64,000 bases of DNA from Kumtagia yinganensis (GTDB taxonomy: Bacteria; Pseudomonadota; Alphaproteobacteria; Rhizobiales; Rhizobiaceae): assembly GCF_040081985.1 (NCBI RefSeq), contig NZ_JBEBMH010000008.1, positions 62,001-126,000 of the forward strand, given 5' to 3'. Both the position numbers and the translations under genes were made by a program. The stretch's first letter is position 1, and each line of letters opens with the position of its first letter. This document shows, in pieces, positions 16,557-24,513 of this stretch. Under the pieces are notes generated by a model. It ran no database searches. It saw only the letters and a program-made list of their open reading frames with translations, and had not been told where the DNA came from.

Positions 16557-17275
16557 ATCCGGCGGTGCTATTGTCGCCTGGGTTGGGACGGGCGGGGATA
16601 AGTGGTGGGAAAATAATGCCCTCGGATGCTGACCGCGACCAAGCGCAAAGGTCGTGTGAAGGGCAGCAAATGCTTGTGATTGCTGCGTTATTGGGAAGGC
16701 CGACAGTTTTCACAGGGGACGCCGCCCCTCAATGCCCTACCAGGCACTTCTCCCCGCAAAACGGGGAGAAGGAGGCTGAGGGGGGCGATTTCGCCAACCG
16801 TTGGAATTTTGCGACAGAGAGGTCAGGCGGCAGCATCGCGGTAACTGCTTCTGCAGTATCCAATCTCGCAATGACATGGAATCGAAGCAACCTGGATAAG
16901 CCGGACCTTGGTCTGAAAGTCCGATGTCGCCGACGCCGAATGCCGGCATTCGAACCCATTGTAGCCGTCCGGGACGCTTCCGCCACCGACCGAAACCTGC
17001 CGCTCGTCCACTTCCGCTAGGCGTCAGAGTTGGGGCCGCAAGCAGTCAGACAGCTTTCGGCATCCAAAATGGCGAAAGCGGCCGTATTCGACACCGGTAG
17101 GACCTCGGTCTCACGGCTCAAGGCGGACTGGACGGACCGGTAGATAGCCCCGATGAGACATGGAACACGGGTCCCATCTCCTTGGGTCGTCAGGTGGATT
17201 GGGCGGCGCAGAAGCGCGGACACGCCGCCCGCCCATACCCTACACCGACCCGATTTGCTACGGGCCGCTGGGCCG
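16557..17275. other. 719-base region without a supported gene
   Basis: It contains the palindrome at 16730-16790 and remnants of intergenic repeats. Open frames on both strands (for example plus 16565-17020 and minus 17017-17223) lack ribosome sites, show no recognisable domain and run through the palindrome, so I do not call them. Confidence 0.6.
16730..16790. repeat. Intergenic palindrome (type B)
   Basis: CTTCTCCCCG-CAAAA-CGGGGAGAAG at 16747-16771 is a perfect ten-base stem with a 5-base loop, nested within outer arms CCCCTCA and TGAGGGG. It differs in sequence from the types at 3615 and 23177. Units like this are spread between genes in rhizobial genomes. It could act as a hairpin terminator but has no T run. 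Confidence 0.75.
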
Positions 17276-18436
17276 TCAAGCGATCTGAATGCGGCGCGTC
17301 ACTTGCCCGTTGCTTTCCCAGTAGGTGTGTTTCTTGGCGATCCACGGATCGCTCATTGCCGGTTGGACGTTGCCGCTCGTATCGATCGCGCGTGAGGTGA
17401 CGGTGTGCTCACCAACTGCAGGATTAGGCCAGTCTATCGACCACATCTGCCAGGCAAACTCCGCCTTGTCGGCTTCGTCGATGGTCGCTGGCATCCACTG
17501 TCCATCGTCGATCTTGACCTCTACCCGCTCGATCGGCGCGCCCCACGCGGCTCCGACGATCCGGTAGTCCTTTCCGGCATGAGTCACCCGGGCCGGCGCA
17601 GATTTGAGCCGCACCCGACCGACGGAGGTTTCCACCCACACAGTCTCGCCGTTGTGATCTTCCTCGCGAAGCGTAACGTAGTCGCGTCCCATGAATTTGT
17701 TCTCGAAGCGCTGGTCGCGCACGTCGATGCGCTTGAGCCATTTCGCATTCGCAATCCCGTACCAGCCCGGCGCTATTAGCCGAAGCGGGAAGCCGTTATC
17801 GGGCGGCAGGGGAGTTCCGTTCATCTCGTAGCAAAGGATGTTTTTCGGATCCATGGCTTCGGCGAGCGACATGCTGCGCGCGAAATTCTGCTTGAACTTG
17901 ACGTCGTCGGCTTTTTTGATCTCGCCTTCGTCGGCGCCCCAGAAGACGACCTCGATGCCGCTGTCGAGGACCTCGGCCTCCTCCAGGATTGGAGCGAGCG
18001 GCGTGCCCGCCCAGCGCGCATTGCCTATGCCCCCGTTGAAAAAGGGGAGACCCGTGTTACCCGAACATTCGACCGTGAACGTGACCTCCTGGCGCGGCCG
18101 AGACCTGATGTCGGCGAGCGTCAGCGCAGTTGGCTTTTTGACCAGGCCGCCGATTTCGAGCTTCCAAGTGCTTGCGTCAATGACTGGCCGGTTGAAGTGC
18201 GCAATTGAGAAAAACTTGTCGTTGGGCGTTATCCAGGAGTCGAGGTCCTCCCATACGAGCTGGTTCTTGATAATCTCCGGAACTGGATTCGGCGGCAGTT
18301 GATCGAGCCATTTGACGACTTCCTCGCCGGGGTGGCTTGGAAATGCATAGGCGTGTCGGGTGGAGAGAAAGGCCGCAAGACCCGTAAGGGCCGCACTGCC
18401 CTTTGCGATGAATTCTCGACGCTGAAGCTTCTGCAT
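17276..18436 (-). CDS. Sulfite oxidase family molybdopterin enzyme, Tat-exported
   Basis: 386 residues. A twin-Arg-like leader MQKLQRREFIAKGSAALTGL and a hydrophobic core ending AYA suggest Tat export to the periplasm. The Moco-ligating Cys is Cys124 in FTVECSGNTG. The central substrate domain and the C-terminal dimerisation domain (about residues 270-380) are both present. There is no heme domain, so electrons would pass to a separate cytochrome that is not encoded nearby. SorA-type sulfite dehydrogenase or a SoxC-like protein are the options; the lack of sox genes argues for a sulfite-oxidising or related role. GGGAGAC precedes the ATG. Confidence 0.88.
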   Translation of the reverse strand: MQKLQRREFIAKGSAALTGLAAFLSTRHAYAFPSHPGEEVVKWLDQLPPNPVPEIIKNQLVWEDLDSWITPNDKFFSIAHFNRPVIDASTWKLEIGGLVKKPTALTLADIRSRPRQEVTFTVECSGNTGLPFFNGGIGNARWAGTPLAPILEEAEVLDSGIEVVFWGADEGEIKKADDVKFKQNFARSMSLAEAMDPKNILCYEMNGTPLPPDNGFPLRLIAPGWYGIANAKWLKRIDVRDQRFENKFMGRDYVTLREEDHNGETVWVETSVGRVRLKSAPARVTHAGKDYRIVGAAWGAPIERVEVKIDDGQWMPATIDEADKAEFAWQMWSIDWPNPAVGEHTVTSRAIDTSGNVQPAMSDPWIAKKHTYWESNGQVTRRIQIA

Positions 18437-18788
18437 GAAGGCGTCTCCCTACTGCGACCGGCTTGCCGGATGCAAAAATGGGAAAACCGGTCTGCTTGAT
18501 TTCGGTACCGGGCAACATTTGCCTTATGCCGGCACGAGATGGATTTCAGTCCTGTCCGATGTCAAAGTCAAGGGTTCGGGGAAAGCCGAAATGAGGCCCG
18601 ACCACGACCTCCAGCATTGTCACCTGCGACGTCTTCTTCCCTGCGACGACAAAGGTGCCCTGAACGGCCGACATCAGGCGCATTGCCGCCAAAGGTCGTA
18701 AGCCGGACGAATGGCAGCATTCCCGACGCAGCCGTCCAGAACCTGCCGTTCCGTTTCCCACCCCGAAGCTGATCTTCGTGTCCGAGAA
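18437..18788. other. Intergenic region with a possible gene remnant
   Basis: About 350 bases. A minus-strand frame at 18546-18761 contains the protein-like string TSQVTMLEVVVGPHFGFP, but it has no good start or ribosome site and stops soon after. I see this as a possible remnant and cannot name a family. No terminator was found. Confidence 0.4.
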
Positions 18789-19106
18789 TTACGTGGGCGG
18801 GTGGAAGTCGACCTTCCTTTTCACGGCTTCGTCGACATCCTCCGGAGCCATCAGGATCGTAACCCTCGACTTCACCATGCCGCTGGCCTGGGCGACAATG
18901 GCTGTCGCAGCCATGTCGATGTTGCTCGGCAGATCGAGGATAATAACGAAGTCATCGCTGCCAAAGGCGAAGTAGAACACTTCGAGTTTGCCGCCCATTT
19001 CCGCGGCGAGTTGTTCGACCATCGCTCGCCGTTTCGAACCGCCCTCCTTCAGCAATCCTCCGAGACCTTGGTCCGTGTAGGAACCCTGTACGAGATATTT
19101 CGGCAT
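18789..19106 (-). CDS. GYD-domain protein
   Basis: 105 residues from ATG 19106 (MPKYLVQGSYTDQGLGGLLK). This matches the GYD family of small ferredoxin-like-fold proteins, with KLEVFYFAFGSDDFVIILDL and the closing VKSRVTILMAPEDVDEAVKR. Function of the family unknown. The start is supported by GGAG shortly upstream on the minus strand. The gene is divergent from the tyrA-like gene, so the plus-strand leader at 19206-19386 cannot belong to it. Confidence 0.87.
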   Translation of the reverse strand: MPKYLVQGSYTDQGLGGLLKEGGSKRRAMVEQLAAEMGGKLEVFYFAFGSDDFVIILDLPSNIDMAATAIVAQASGMVKSRVTILMAPEDVDEAVKRKVDFHPPT

Positions 19107-19205
19107 GGCGTCTCCTTTTTTCAGTTCGTGGCGACCGAGGGCAGGTTTCAGCTGGCAATTGGAACGCGGAACAAGGTTGTCCGCAAGGGTCCATTGCCAC
19201 ATTCG

Positions 19206-19386
19206 TTGACATTTCATCGGCCGGCGGCTAATGGCGCCGGCATGATGAAAGCACTGTTCGCCGCCGCGCTGTATTACGCCCCGCTTCCATAGCGGCGGGT
19301 GTGCTTTTTTGTTCAACCGCTGCCCAGCCAGCGGTTGAGTTCCAGCAGGACGCCTCTGGCTTCGCAGCCTTGCAGAGGTTCAGTCC
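19206..19386 (+). promoter_or_regulatory. Candidate tyrosine-responsive attenuator/leader of the tyrA-like gene
   Basis: TTGACA at 19206-19211, a 17-base spacer and a weak -10 (TAATGG, 19229-19234) would start transcription at about 19241, right at the leader ATG. Next come a 16-codon peptide with adjacent Tyr codons and a short hairpin, CCGCT-TCCAT-AGCGG (19281-19295), followed by a T run (19305-19310). A perfect ten-base hairpin lies at 19313-19338. A third hairpin, 19353-19378, pairs CCTCT with AGAGG, the tyrA Shine-Dalgarno site. Because the upstream gene is on the other strand, a plus-strand terminator here can only act on this leader transcript. The regulatory role is inferred. Confidence 0.6.
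19242..19292 (+). CDS. Leader peptide with tandem Tyr codons
   Basis: Sixteen codons, MMKALFAAALYYAPLP, then TAG. Two Tyr codons (TAT TAC, 19272-19277) lie just before the hairpin at 19281-19295. No Shine-Dalgarno site precedes the ATG, but the predicted transcription start falls one base upstream, so translation would be leaderless, as I recall for rhizobial trpL. The next gene is a prephenate dehydrogenase homologue. Peptide expression is a prediction. Confidence 0.55.
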   Translation: MMKALFAAALYYAPLP

Positions 19387-20148
19387 ATGCCAGACAGAAG
19401 CGATACCAGTCCGACAATCGGCATCATAGGCTTCGGCGCCTTCGGGCAGCTCATCGCCCGCCACCTGCGCCCGTATTTCCGGATGTGCGCGCATGACCCC
19501 GTCCCCGGCCTCCAGCCGATCGCCGAAGGTCTTGGCGTTGCGCTGACCGGCCTCGATACGGCGGCGCGCTGCCCGGTTGTCGTGCTTGCCACGCCGGTCG
19601 GACGGCTGCAGGAGATCGTCGAGGCCGTGGCGCCGCATATAAGGCCGGGCACGCTCGTGCTCGACGTGGGATCGGTGAAGCGCGGCCCGGCTGAGATCAT
19701 GAAGCGCGGGCTTCCCGAACATGCCGAGATCGTGGCCACGCACCCGCTGTTCGGCCCGCAGAGCGCGCGCAACGGCATCGCGGGATTGAAGATCGCCATA
19801 TGTCCGATCCGGGGCCGCCGCTGCTTTCGCCTGGCCGCGTTCCTGCGGCATCGATTGCGCCTGGACGTCATCATGACCACGCCCGAGGACCACGATCGCG
19901 AGGCGGCGACGGTCCAGGGTCTCACGCATCTCATCGCGAAGGTGTTGGTGCAGATGGAGCCGTTGCCGAAGCGCATGACCACGAAAAGCTTCGATCTGCT
20001 GCTGGAGGCGGTGAACATGGTCCGCCACGATGCGCCGGAGGTTTTTCAGGCGATCGAGCGCGCGAACCCCTATTCGTCCGGCGTCCGCAAGCGATTTTTC
20101 GAACTGGCGTCAGCGCTGAACGCCGACCTGGCGGATGGCGCCGGGTAG
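19387..20148 (+). CDS. Prephenate/arogenate dehydrogenase family protein
   Basis: 253 residues. The Rossmann motif GIIGFGAFGQ near the N-terminus binds NAD(P). ATPVGRLQEIVEAV, LVLDVGSVKRGPAEIM and the conserved THPLFGPQSA (substrate and catalytic His region) are typical of TyrA enzymes of tyrosine synthesis. It is shorter than bacterial TyrA enzymes of 280-370 residues and resembles the compact plant-type arogenate dehydrogenase group. AGAGG at 19374-19378 is the probable ribosome site and is paired in a leader hairpin. Confidence 0.88.
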   Translation: MPDRSDTSPTIGIIGFGAFGQLIARHLRPYFRMCAHDPVPGLQPIAEGLGVALTGLDTAARCPVVVLATPVGRLQEIVEAVAPHIRPGTLVLDVGSVKRGPAEIMKRGLPEHAEIVATHPLFGPQSARNGIAGLKIAICPIRGRRCFRLAAFLRHRLRLDVIMTTPEDHDREAATVQGLTHLIAKVLVQMEPLPKRMTTKSFDLLLEAVNMVRHDAPEVFQAIERANPYSSGVRKRFFELASALNADLADGAG

Positions 20149-20174
20149 GTGTGCCAAGCGCAGGACTTTCACCG

Positions 20175-20969
20175 TCAGCTCGCCAGCCCCGCCTTCAACT
20201 GGCGCCAGGCGTTGCCGGCGACGGCGTCGAGCACGTCCTTCGGCGCCGAGCTGACGATGGCGCAGCCAAAACCTTCGTCCAGCCAGTAGATGGCTGTGGG
20301 GCCGCCGTCGCCCTGCGCGTAAGTACCCTTCGCCTTCGTCTTGGGTTCGGGCGTCAGGTAGATCGACACCTGGTTGCCGTTGGGGTCCTTGTAGACAAGC
20401 AGCGCCGCCGCCGCGTGGCCGGCGGGCAGGATACGGCCGCCGAGCAGTTCGAACCCCTGGGCCGACAGGTCGGGCACCACCAGCTTCAGGCCGGTGCGCT
20501 TCGACAGCCAGTTTTGCAGATAGTCGCGGTCGTTGCCCTCGACCTCGACCACATGCGACTTGTCGACGGCGTAGGTGACATAGGCGCCGATGGCGCTGTC
20601 GGCGAGGCGGTCGGCGGGCGCGGCAGCGTCTTCCAGCGAGCCGGCCCCGGCGAAATAGCCCGCGGCTCCGCCGACGACGAAGATGATGGCCGCCGCCGCG
20701 GCCTGCCGCCACCAGGCATTGCCGGCGGCCGGCTGCGCGGGCCTGCCCTCGCCGGTGACGATCGCCGCCAGCCGAGGCGGCACCGGCTCGTCGGCGATGC
20801 CGGCAACCGCGTTGCGGACCAGCGCCAGATCGTCCGCATAGCGCGCGGCGCGCGCCTTCACGTCGGGATTGGCGCCGAGCCAGGACTGGTACAGCGCGCG
20901 CTCGTCCTCCGGCAGTTCCGCGTCGAGCGCCAGGTGGATGTCGCGGTCGGAAAAGTCGCGCGCGCTCAT
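20175..20969 (-). CDS. Anti-sigma factor of an ECF sigma/anti-sigma pair
   Basis: 264 residues starting MSARDFSDRDIHLALDAELP, an anti-sigma N-terminal segment without the Cys of zinc-type (ZAS) anti-sigmas. A single membrane segment follows (AAAAAIIFVVGGAAGYFAG, about residues 90-109), then a periplasmic domain of about 150 residues. It overlaps the sigma gene by four bases. Such proteins hold the sigma factor at the membrane until a signal releases it; the signal is unknown. Confidence 0.87.
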   Translation of the reverse strand: MSARDFSDRDIHLALDAELPEDERALYQSWLGANPDVKARAARYADDLALVRNAVAGIADEPVPPRLAAIVTGEGRPAQPAAGNAWWRQAAAAAIIFVVGGAAGYFAGAGSLEDAAAPADRLADSAIGAYVTYAVDKSHVVEVEGNDRDYLQNWLSKRTGLKLVVPDLSAQGFELLGGRILPAGHAAAALLVYKDPNGNQVSIYLTPEPKTKAKGTYAQGDGGPTAIYWLDEGFGCAIVSSAPKDVLDAVAGNAWRQLKAGLAS

Positions 20970-21484
20970 CGGTCGACCACCCGGATGGCGCGGCGGCGGG
21001 CGCCGTCGTCGAGAAGCGCGCGCAGGTCCTCGCGGCCGCGCGCGATGCGCGACATCAGCGTGCCGGCCGGCACGCCCAGAATGGTCGAGGCCTCGGCGTA
21101 GGAAAACCCTTCGACCGAGACCATCAGGATCGCGGCGCGGCGCTCGGGGCTGATGGTCTGCAGCGCCTGAAGCACTTCGCGCGAGCCCGCGTCCTCGGTC
21201 TGCTCGGCGGGTACGGCCATCGCCTCGAAACCGTCGAGCGGCAGCATGGCGGATTCGCCGCGTCGTTTGTCCTTGCGCATCTGGTCGACGAAGATGTGAT
21301 GCATGATGGTGAAGAGCCATTTGCGCGGGCTTTCGCCGGTGCGCCAGTTGTCGAGATGGGCCAGCGCGCGCTCAAGACAGTCCTGGACGAGATCGTCCGC
21401 CCGGTCGCGGTCACGCAGCAGCGCGCGCGAATAGCGTCGCAGCCGCGGGATCTCCTCCAGGATCGCTCTTCGTCTGTCGTCCAT
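20966..21484 (-). CDS. ECF-type RNA polymerase sigma factor
   Basis: 172 residues from ATG 21484 (MDDRRRAILEEIPRLRRYSR). Region 2 reads LLRDRDRADDLVQDCLERAL. Region 4 reads ISPERRAAILMVSVEGFSYA followed by EASTILGVPAGTLMSRIARG. No extra C-terminal domain. The anti-sigma gene follows with a four-base overlap. The longer open frame upstream is not sigma-like. Autoregulation is likely; see the candidate promoter at 21594. Confidence 0.93.
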   Translation of the reverse strand: MDDRRRAILEEIPRLRRYSRALLRDRDRADDLVQDCLERALAHLDNWRTGESPRKWLFTIMHHIFVDQMRKDKRRGESAMLPLDGFEAMAVPAEQTEDAGSREVLQALQTISPERRAAILMVSVEGFSYAEASTILGVPAGTLMSRIARGREDLRALLDDGARRRAIRVVDR

Positions 21485-21593
21485 AAGCGACGCTCGCACC
21501 GCCCGTTCCGCCGCCGTCAAACCCCAATTCGCGTCTCTGCGCAAGCCCGCGCTTTGGCCGGCGCTTGCCGGACCGGGTGCTGCCATTGGTGTA

Positions 21594-21619
21594 AACGTTG
21601 CGTGGGTGCGGTTTCTTCC
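21594..21619 (-). promoter_or_regulatory. Candidate ECF autoregulatory promoter
   Basis: On the minus strand GGAAG is followed after 17 bases by CGTT, close to the GGAAC-N16/17-CGTT layout of alphaproteobacterial ECF promoters, about 110 bases before the sigma start. A second GGAAT is seen a few bases upstream. Match by eye only. Confidence 0.4.
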
Positions 21620-21665
21620 TGAATTCCTTGAGGGAATTAGGATTTGCCAGAGAAGGTTCGGGGCT

Positions 21666-23069
21666 TCAGTCGCGCATCGCAGCCGCAAGCACCTTGAACA
21701 AGCGTTCGTCGCCGGACTGGGCGACATTGAAGCGCAGGAAACCGTTGGCGGTGCGCGACAGGCTGAAGGCGTTGCCGGGGGCGAGCACGACGTCCTCCGC
21801 CAAGGCGCGGCGGGCGATTTCGGCAGCGTCCATGCCCTCCGGCAGGAAGCACCATAAGAACATGCCGGCGCGCGGCTGGTGCCATGGGAAAATGCCGAGC
21901 GCGGCAAGGCGGGCAGTCGTGTCGGCCATGGCGCGGGAGAGGCGCGAGCGCAGCGCCTCCATGTGCTTGCGGTAGCTGCCGTCGCCGAGCAGTTTCAGCA
22001 CCAGTTCCGACGACAGCCGCCCGCCGCCGAAGCACATGGCAATCTTCAGGTCGGTCAAGCCGTCGATCCAGTCGCGGGGCGCGGCGATGAAGCCGCAGCG
22101 CACCGAGGCGGACAGCGTTTTCGAAAAACTGCCGATCTGGACGACCCGGTTCAAGCCGTCGAAGGCGGCCAGCCGCGGCGCCGGGCTCACTTCGAAGTCG
22201 GCAAAAATGTCGTCCTCGATGATGGTCAGTGCCGACTGGTCCGCGAGTTTCAGCAGGCGGTGCGCGACGGCGGCGGAAAGCGTCGCGCCCGTCGGGTTCT
22301 GGAGCGCCGAATTGGTGATGTAGAGGCGTGGACGGTGCTCGGTGAGCGCCTGCGCGAACAGGGTCATGTCCGGCCCGGTGGGCGTATAGGGAACGCTGAC
22401 GATGTTGGCGCGGTGCGCCCGCAGCAGCGCGTGGAAATTGAAATAACAGGGGTCGTCGACCAGCACGGTGTCGCCGGGTTCGAGCAGGAAGCGGCAGAGG
22501 AGGTCGATTGCCTGCGTGCCCGATTCCGTGAGCACGATCTGGTCGGGCGATGCCTCGACGCCATGCTCGCCCAGACGCCGCGCCAGCAATTGCCGCAGCG
22601 GGGCGAGGCCCAGCGGGGTGCCGTAGTCGGTAAGCACCGCGTCGTCGGCCCGCGCAAGCGACCGCAGCGCCCGGCGCAGCCCCTCCTCCGGCATCCATGA
22701 GGCTGGCAGCCAGCCGCAGCCGGGCTTCAGCACATCCTCGCCCGCATCCAGCGACTGGCGCGAAATCCACAGCGGATCGACCTCGCGGTCAAGCCGGGGG
22801 CCGATCTCGGCCAGCGACAGCGGCGCCAGCGGGCTGGAGACGTAGAAGCCGGAGCCCGGCCGCGAGCGGATGACGCCTTCGGCGGCCAGCCGCTCATAGG
22901 CTTCGACGATCGTTGAGGTGGAGACCTGCATCGTTTTGGCGAAGGCGCGGATGGAGGGCAGCTTTGCCTCCGGCGTCAGGCTGCGCGCGGCGATGCGCTG
23001 ACGGATCGTCGCCATGACGGAACCTACCAGGGTGCCGTCCTTGCCGTCAGGATTGAGGCGATGATCCAT
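21666..23069 (-). CDS. MocR/PdxR-type GntR regulator with aminotransferase domain
   Basis: 467 residues from ATG 23069 (MDHRLNPDGKDGTLVGSVMA). N-terminal GntR winged helix: LPSIRAFAKTMQVSTSTIVE, AYERLAAEGVIRSRPGSGFY. C-terminal fold-type I aminotransferase domain, with the PLP Lys in IGSFSKTLSASVRCG, VDDPCYFNFHALLR and NPTGATLS. MocR proteins sense PLP or amino-acid derivatives and usually regulate a divergent gene, here an EamA exporter. A near-perfect palindrome lies just upstream (23092-23109). Confidence 0.92.
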   Translation of the reverse strand: MDHRLNPDGKDGTLVGSVMATIRQRIAARSLTPEAKLPSIRAFAKTMQVSTSTIVEAYERLAAEGVIRSRPGSGFYVSSPLAPLSLAEIGPRLDREVDPLWISRQSLDAGEDVLKPGCGWLPASWMPEEGLRRALRSLARADDAVLTDYGTPLGLAPLRQLLARRLGEHGVEASPDQIVLTESGTQAIDLLCRFLLEPGDTVLVDDPCYFNFHALLRAHRANIVSVPYTPTGPDMTLFAQALTEHRPRLYITNSALQNPTGATLSAAVAHRLLKLADQSALTIIEDDIFADFEVSPAPRLAAFDGLNRVVQIGSFSKTLSASVRCGFIAAPRDWIDGLTDLKIAMCFGGGRLSSELVLKLLGDGSYRKHMEALRSRLSRAMADTTARLAALGIFPWHQPRAGMFLWCFLPEGMDAAEIARRALAEDVVLAPGNAFSLSRTANGFLRFNVAQSGDERLFKVLAAAMRD

Positions 23070-23091
23070 CCGTACTGCCGTTGTATCCCTA

Positions 23092-23109
23092 ACAGTTTTG
23101 CAGAACTGT
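23092..23109. promoter_or_regulatory. Candidate MocR operator
   Basis: ACAGTT-TTGCAG-AACTGT: perfect 6-base outer arms, and only one mismatch pair further in. It begins 23 bases before the MocR start on the minus strand, where an autoregulatory operator would overlap the promoter. Binding by this regulator is inferred from position. Confidence 0.5.
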
Positions 23110-23176
23110 AATGCATTGTCTCTGGTGAGGCCAGCCGTCACCGCGCAAGGTGAGTGAGGCAATCGCTTGAAGGAAT

Positions 23177-23318
23177 TACCCCCACCCCTAACCCCTCCCC
23201 ACAAGGGGCAGGAGGACCGGCTTGCATCTCCGCCGGGCACCAATCGTCGACGGTCTTGCTCGGCATAACGGCCGCAAAGTCCCCTGCCCCTTGTGGGGAG
23301 GGGTTAGGGGTGGGGGTA
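23177..23318. repeat. Paired inverted intergenic repeat (type C)
   Basis: A 37-base unit at 23177-23213 (core CACCCCTAACCCCTCCCCAC) is repeated in reverse complement at 23282-23318, with about 68 unique bases between. Each unit carries its own CCCCACAAGGGG palindrome. It sits between the MocR operator and the EamA gene. Same organisation as the type A pair at 3615, different sequence. Confidence 0.85.
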
Positions 23319-23361
23319 GTTCTTTCATGCGATCGCCCTGACGCATAGAAGCCGAAAGCAG

Positions 23362-24237
23362 ATGGAACACATGGTGGATAGGACAACCGGCGGCTGGATC
23401 AGCGGGTTCATCGGCGTGCTGATCTTCAGCGGGTCGCTGCCGGCGACGCGCGTGGCTGTCATGGATTTCGATCCGGTGTTCCTGACCGTGGCGCGCGCGG
23501 CCATAGCGGGGCTGCTGGCGGTGGCACTGCTGCTGGCATTCCGCGAAAAGCGCCCGGCGCGCGCCGATCTGGCGTCGCTGGCCATCGTCGCGTTCGGCGT
23601 CGTGCTCGGTTTCCCGCTGCTGACGGCGCTGGCGCTGAAGCATGTCACCTCGGCGCATTCCATCGTCTTCATCGGCCTGCTGCCGCTGGCGACGGCGATC
23701 TTTGCCGTGCTGCGCGGCGGCGAGCGCCCGCGCCCGGCCTTCTGGCTGTTCTCCTGCCTCGGTAGCGCGCTGGTCGCCGGCTTTGCGCTGTCGCAAGGGG
23801 TCACTGCGTCGCCGGTCGGCGACCTGTTGATGCTGGCCGCAGTCATCGTCTGCGGACTGGGCTATGCCGAAGGAGCAAAGCTGTCGCGACGGCTAGGCGG
23901 CTGGCAGGTGATCTCCTGGGCGCTGGTGATGTCGCTGCCGGTCATGCTCGTCCTGGCGTTCGGCACCATGCCGCCGTCGCTCACCGGCATCGGCGGGGCG
24001 GCGTGGGCGGGGCTCGCCTATGTGTCGCTATTCAGCATGCTGATCGGCTTCATCTTCTGGTATCGCGGGCTGGCGCTGGGCGGCATCGCCGCCGTCGGGC
24101 AGTTGCAACTGCTCCAGCCGTTCTTCGGCCTGGCACTGGCGGCGAGCCTGCTCGGCGAACAGGTGAGCGGCGTCATGCTCGTCGTCACCGTCGGCGTTGT
24201 GCTCTGCGTCGCGGGAGCGCGGAAGTTCGCGCGGTAG
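23362..24237 (+). CDS. EamA/DMT family transporter
   Basis: 291 residues with about ten hydrophobic segments in two EamA repeats (for example GFIGVLIFSGSLPATRVAVM at the start and LQPFFGLALAASLLGEQVSG near the end). Such proteins export amino acids or other small metabolites across the inner membrane. Divergent from the MocR regulator, the usual layout for a regulator and its target exporter. Substrate unknown. Confidence 0.9.
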   Translation: MEHMVDRTTGGWISGFIGVLIFSGSLPATRVAVMDFDPVFLTVARAAIAGLLAVALLLAFREKRPARADLASLAIVAFGVVLGFPLLTALALKHVTSAHSIVFIGLLPLATAIFAVLRGGERPRPAFWLFSCLGSALVAGFALSQGVTASPVGDLLMLAAVIVCGLGYAEGAKLSRRLGGWQVISWALVMSLPVMLVLAFGTMPPSLTGIGGAAWAGLAYVSLFSMLIGFIFWYRGLALGGIAAVGQLQLLQPFFGLALAASLLGEQVSGVMLVVTVGVVLCVAGARKFAR

Positions 24238-24293
24238 GTCGCGGCCGGTCCACTTGAAAACCCGAAATCGGTTCGCCGGCCGCAGAAAACGCC

Positions 24294-24370
24294 GGGGACA
24301 GTTTACTTAATTCCGCTAGCATCAACTCAGAAGCGCTGCGCCTTTCTACGGAATTAAGTAAACTGTCCCC
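24294..24370. repeat. 77-bp hairpin element (copy B)
   Basis: Perfect 22-base terminal inverted repeats (24294-24315 and 24349-24370) beginning GGGGACAGTTTACTTAATTC, with a 33-base loop that shares GAAGCG and CTTTCT motifs with copy A at 16342. Intergenic, between the EamA gene and the Na/Pi cotransporter gene, both of which read towards it. It could serve as a bidirectional terminator. Confidence 0.88.
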
Positions 24371-24513
24371 AGCAGTTCCCCTTCCGTCAACAGTCTCGTG
24401 CCGACGAATTTCGGGTTTCCAAGTAGAGCGGGTACTGCACCGGACAGTCCAGTTGAAGGATTTGGCTGCAACCAGCCTTCCGTTCCGAAAGCGATGACCG
24501 CCCTCGATATACT

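Noticed and set aside
16565..17020. 151-codon plus-strand frame after the hairpin-bearing gene
   Set aside because: It runs through an intergenic palindrome, shows no domain and has no convincing ribosome site.
19281..19338. Hairpins read as the terminator of the GYD gene
   Set aside because: The GYD gene is transcribed away from this region on the other strand, so they cannot end its mRNA.
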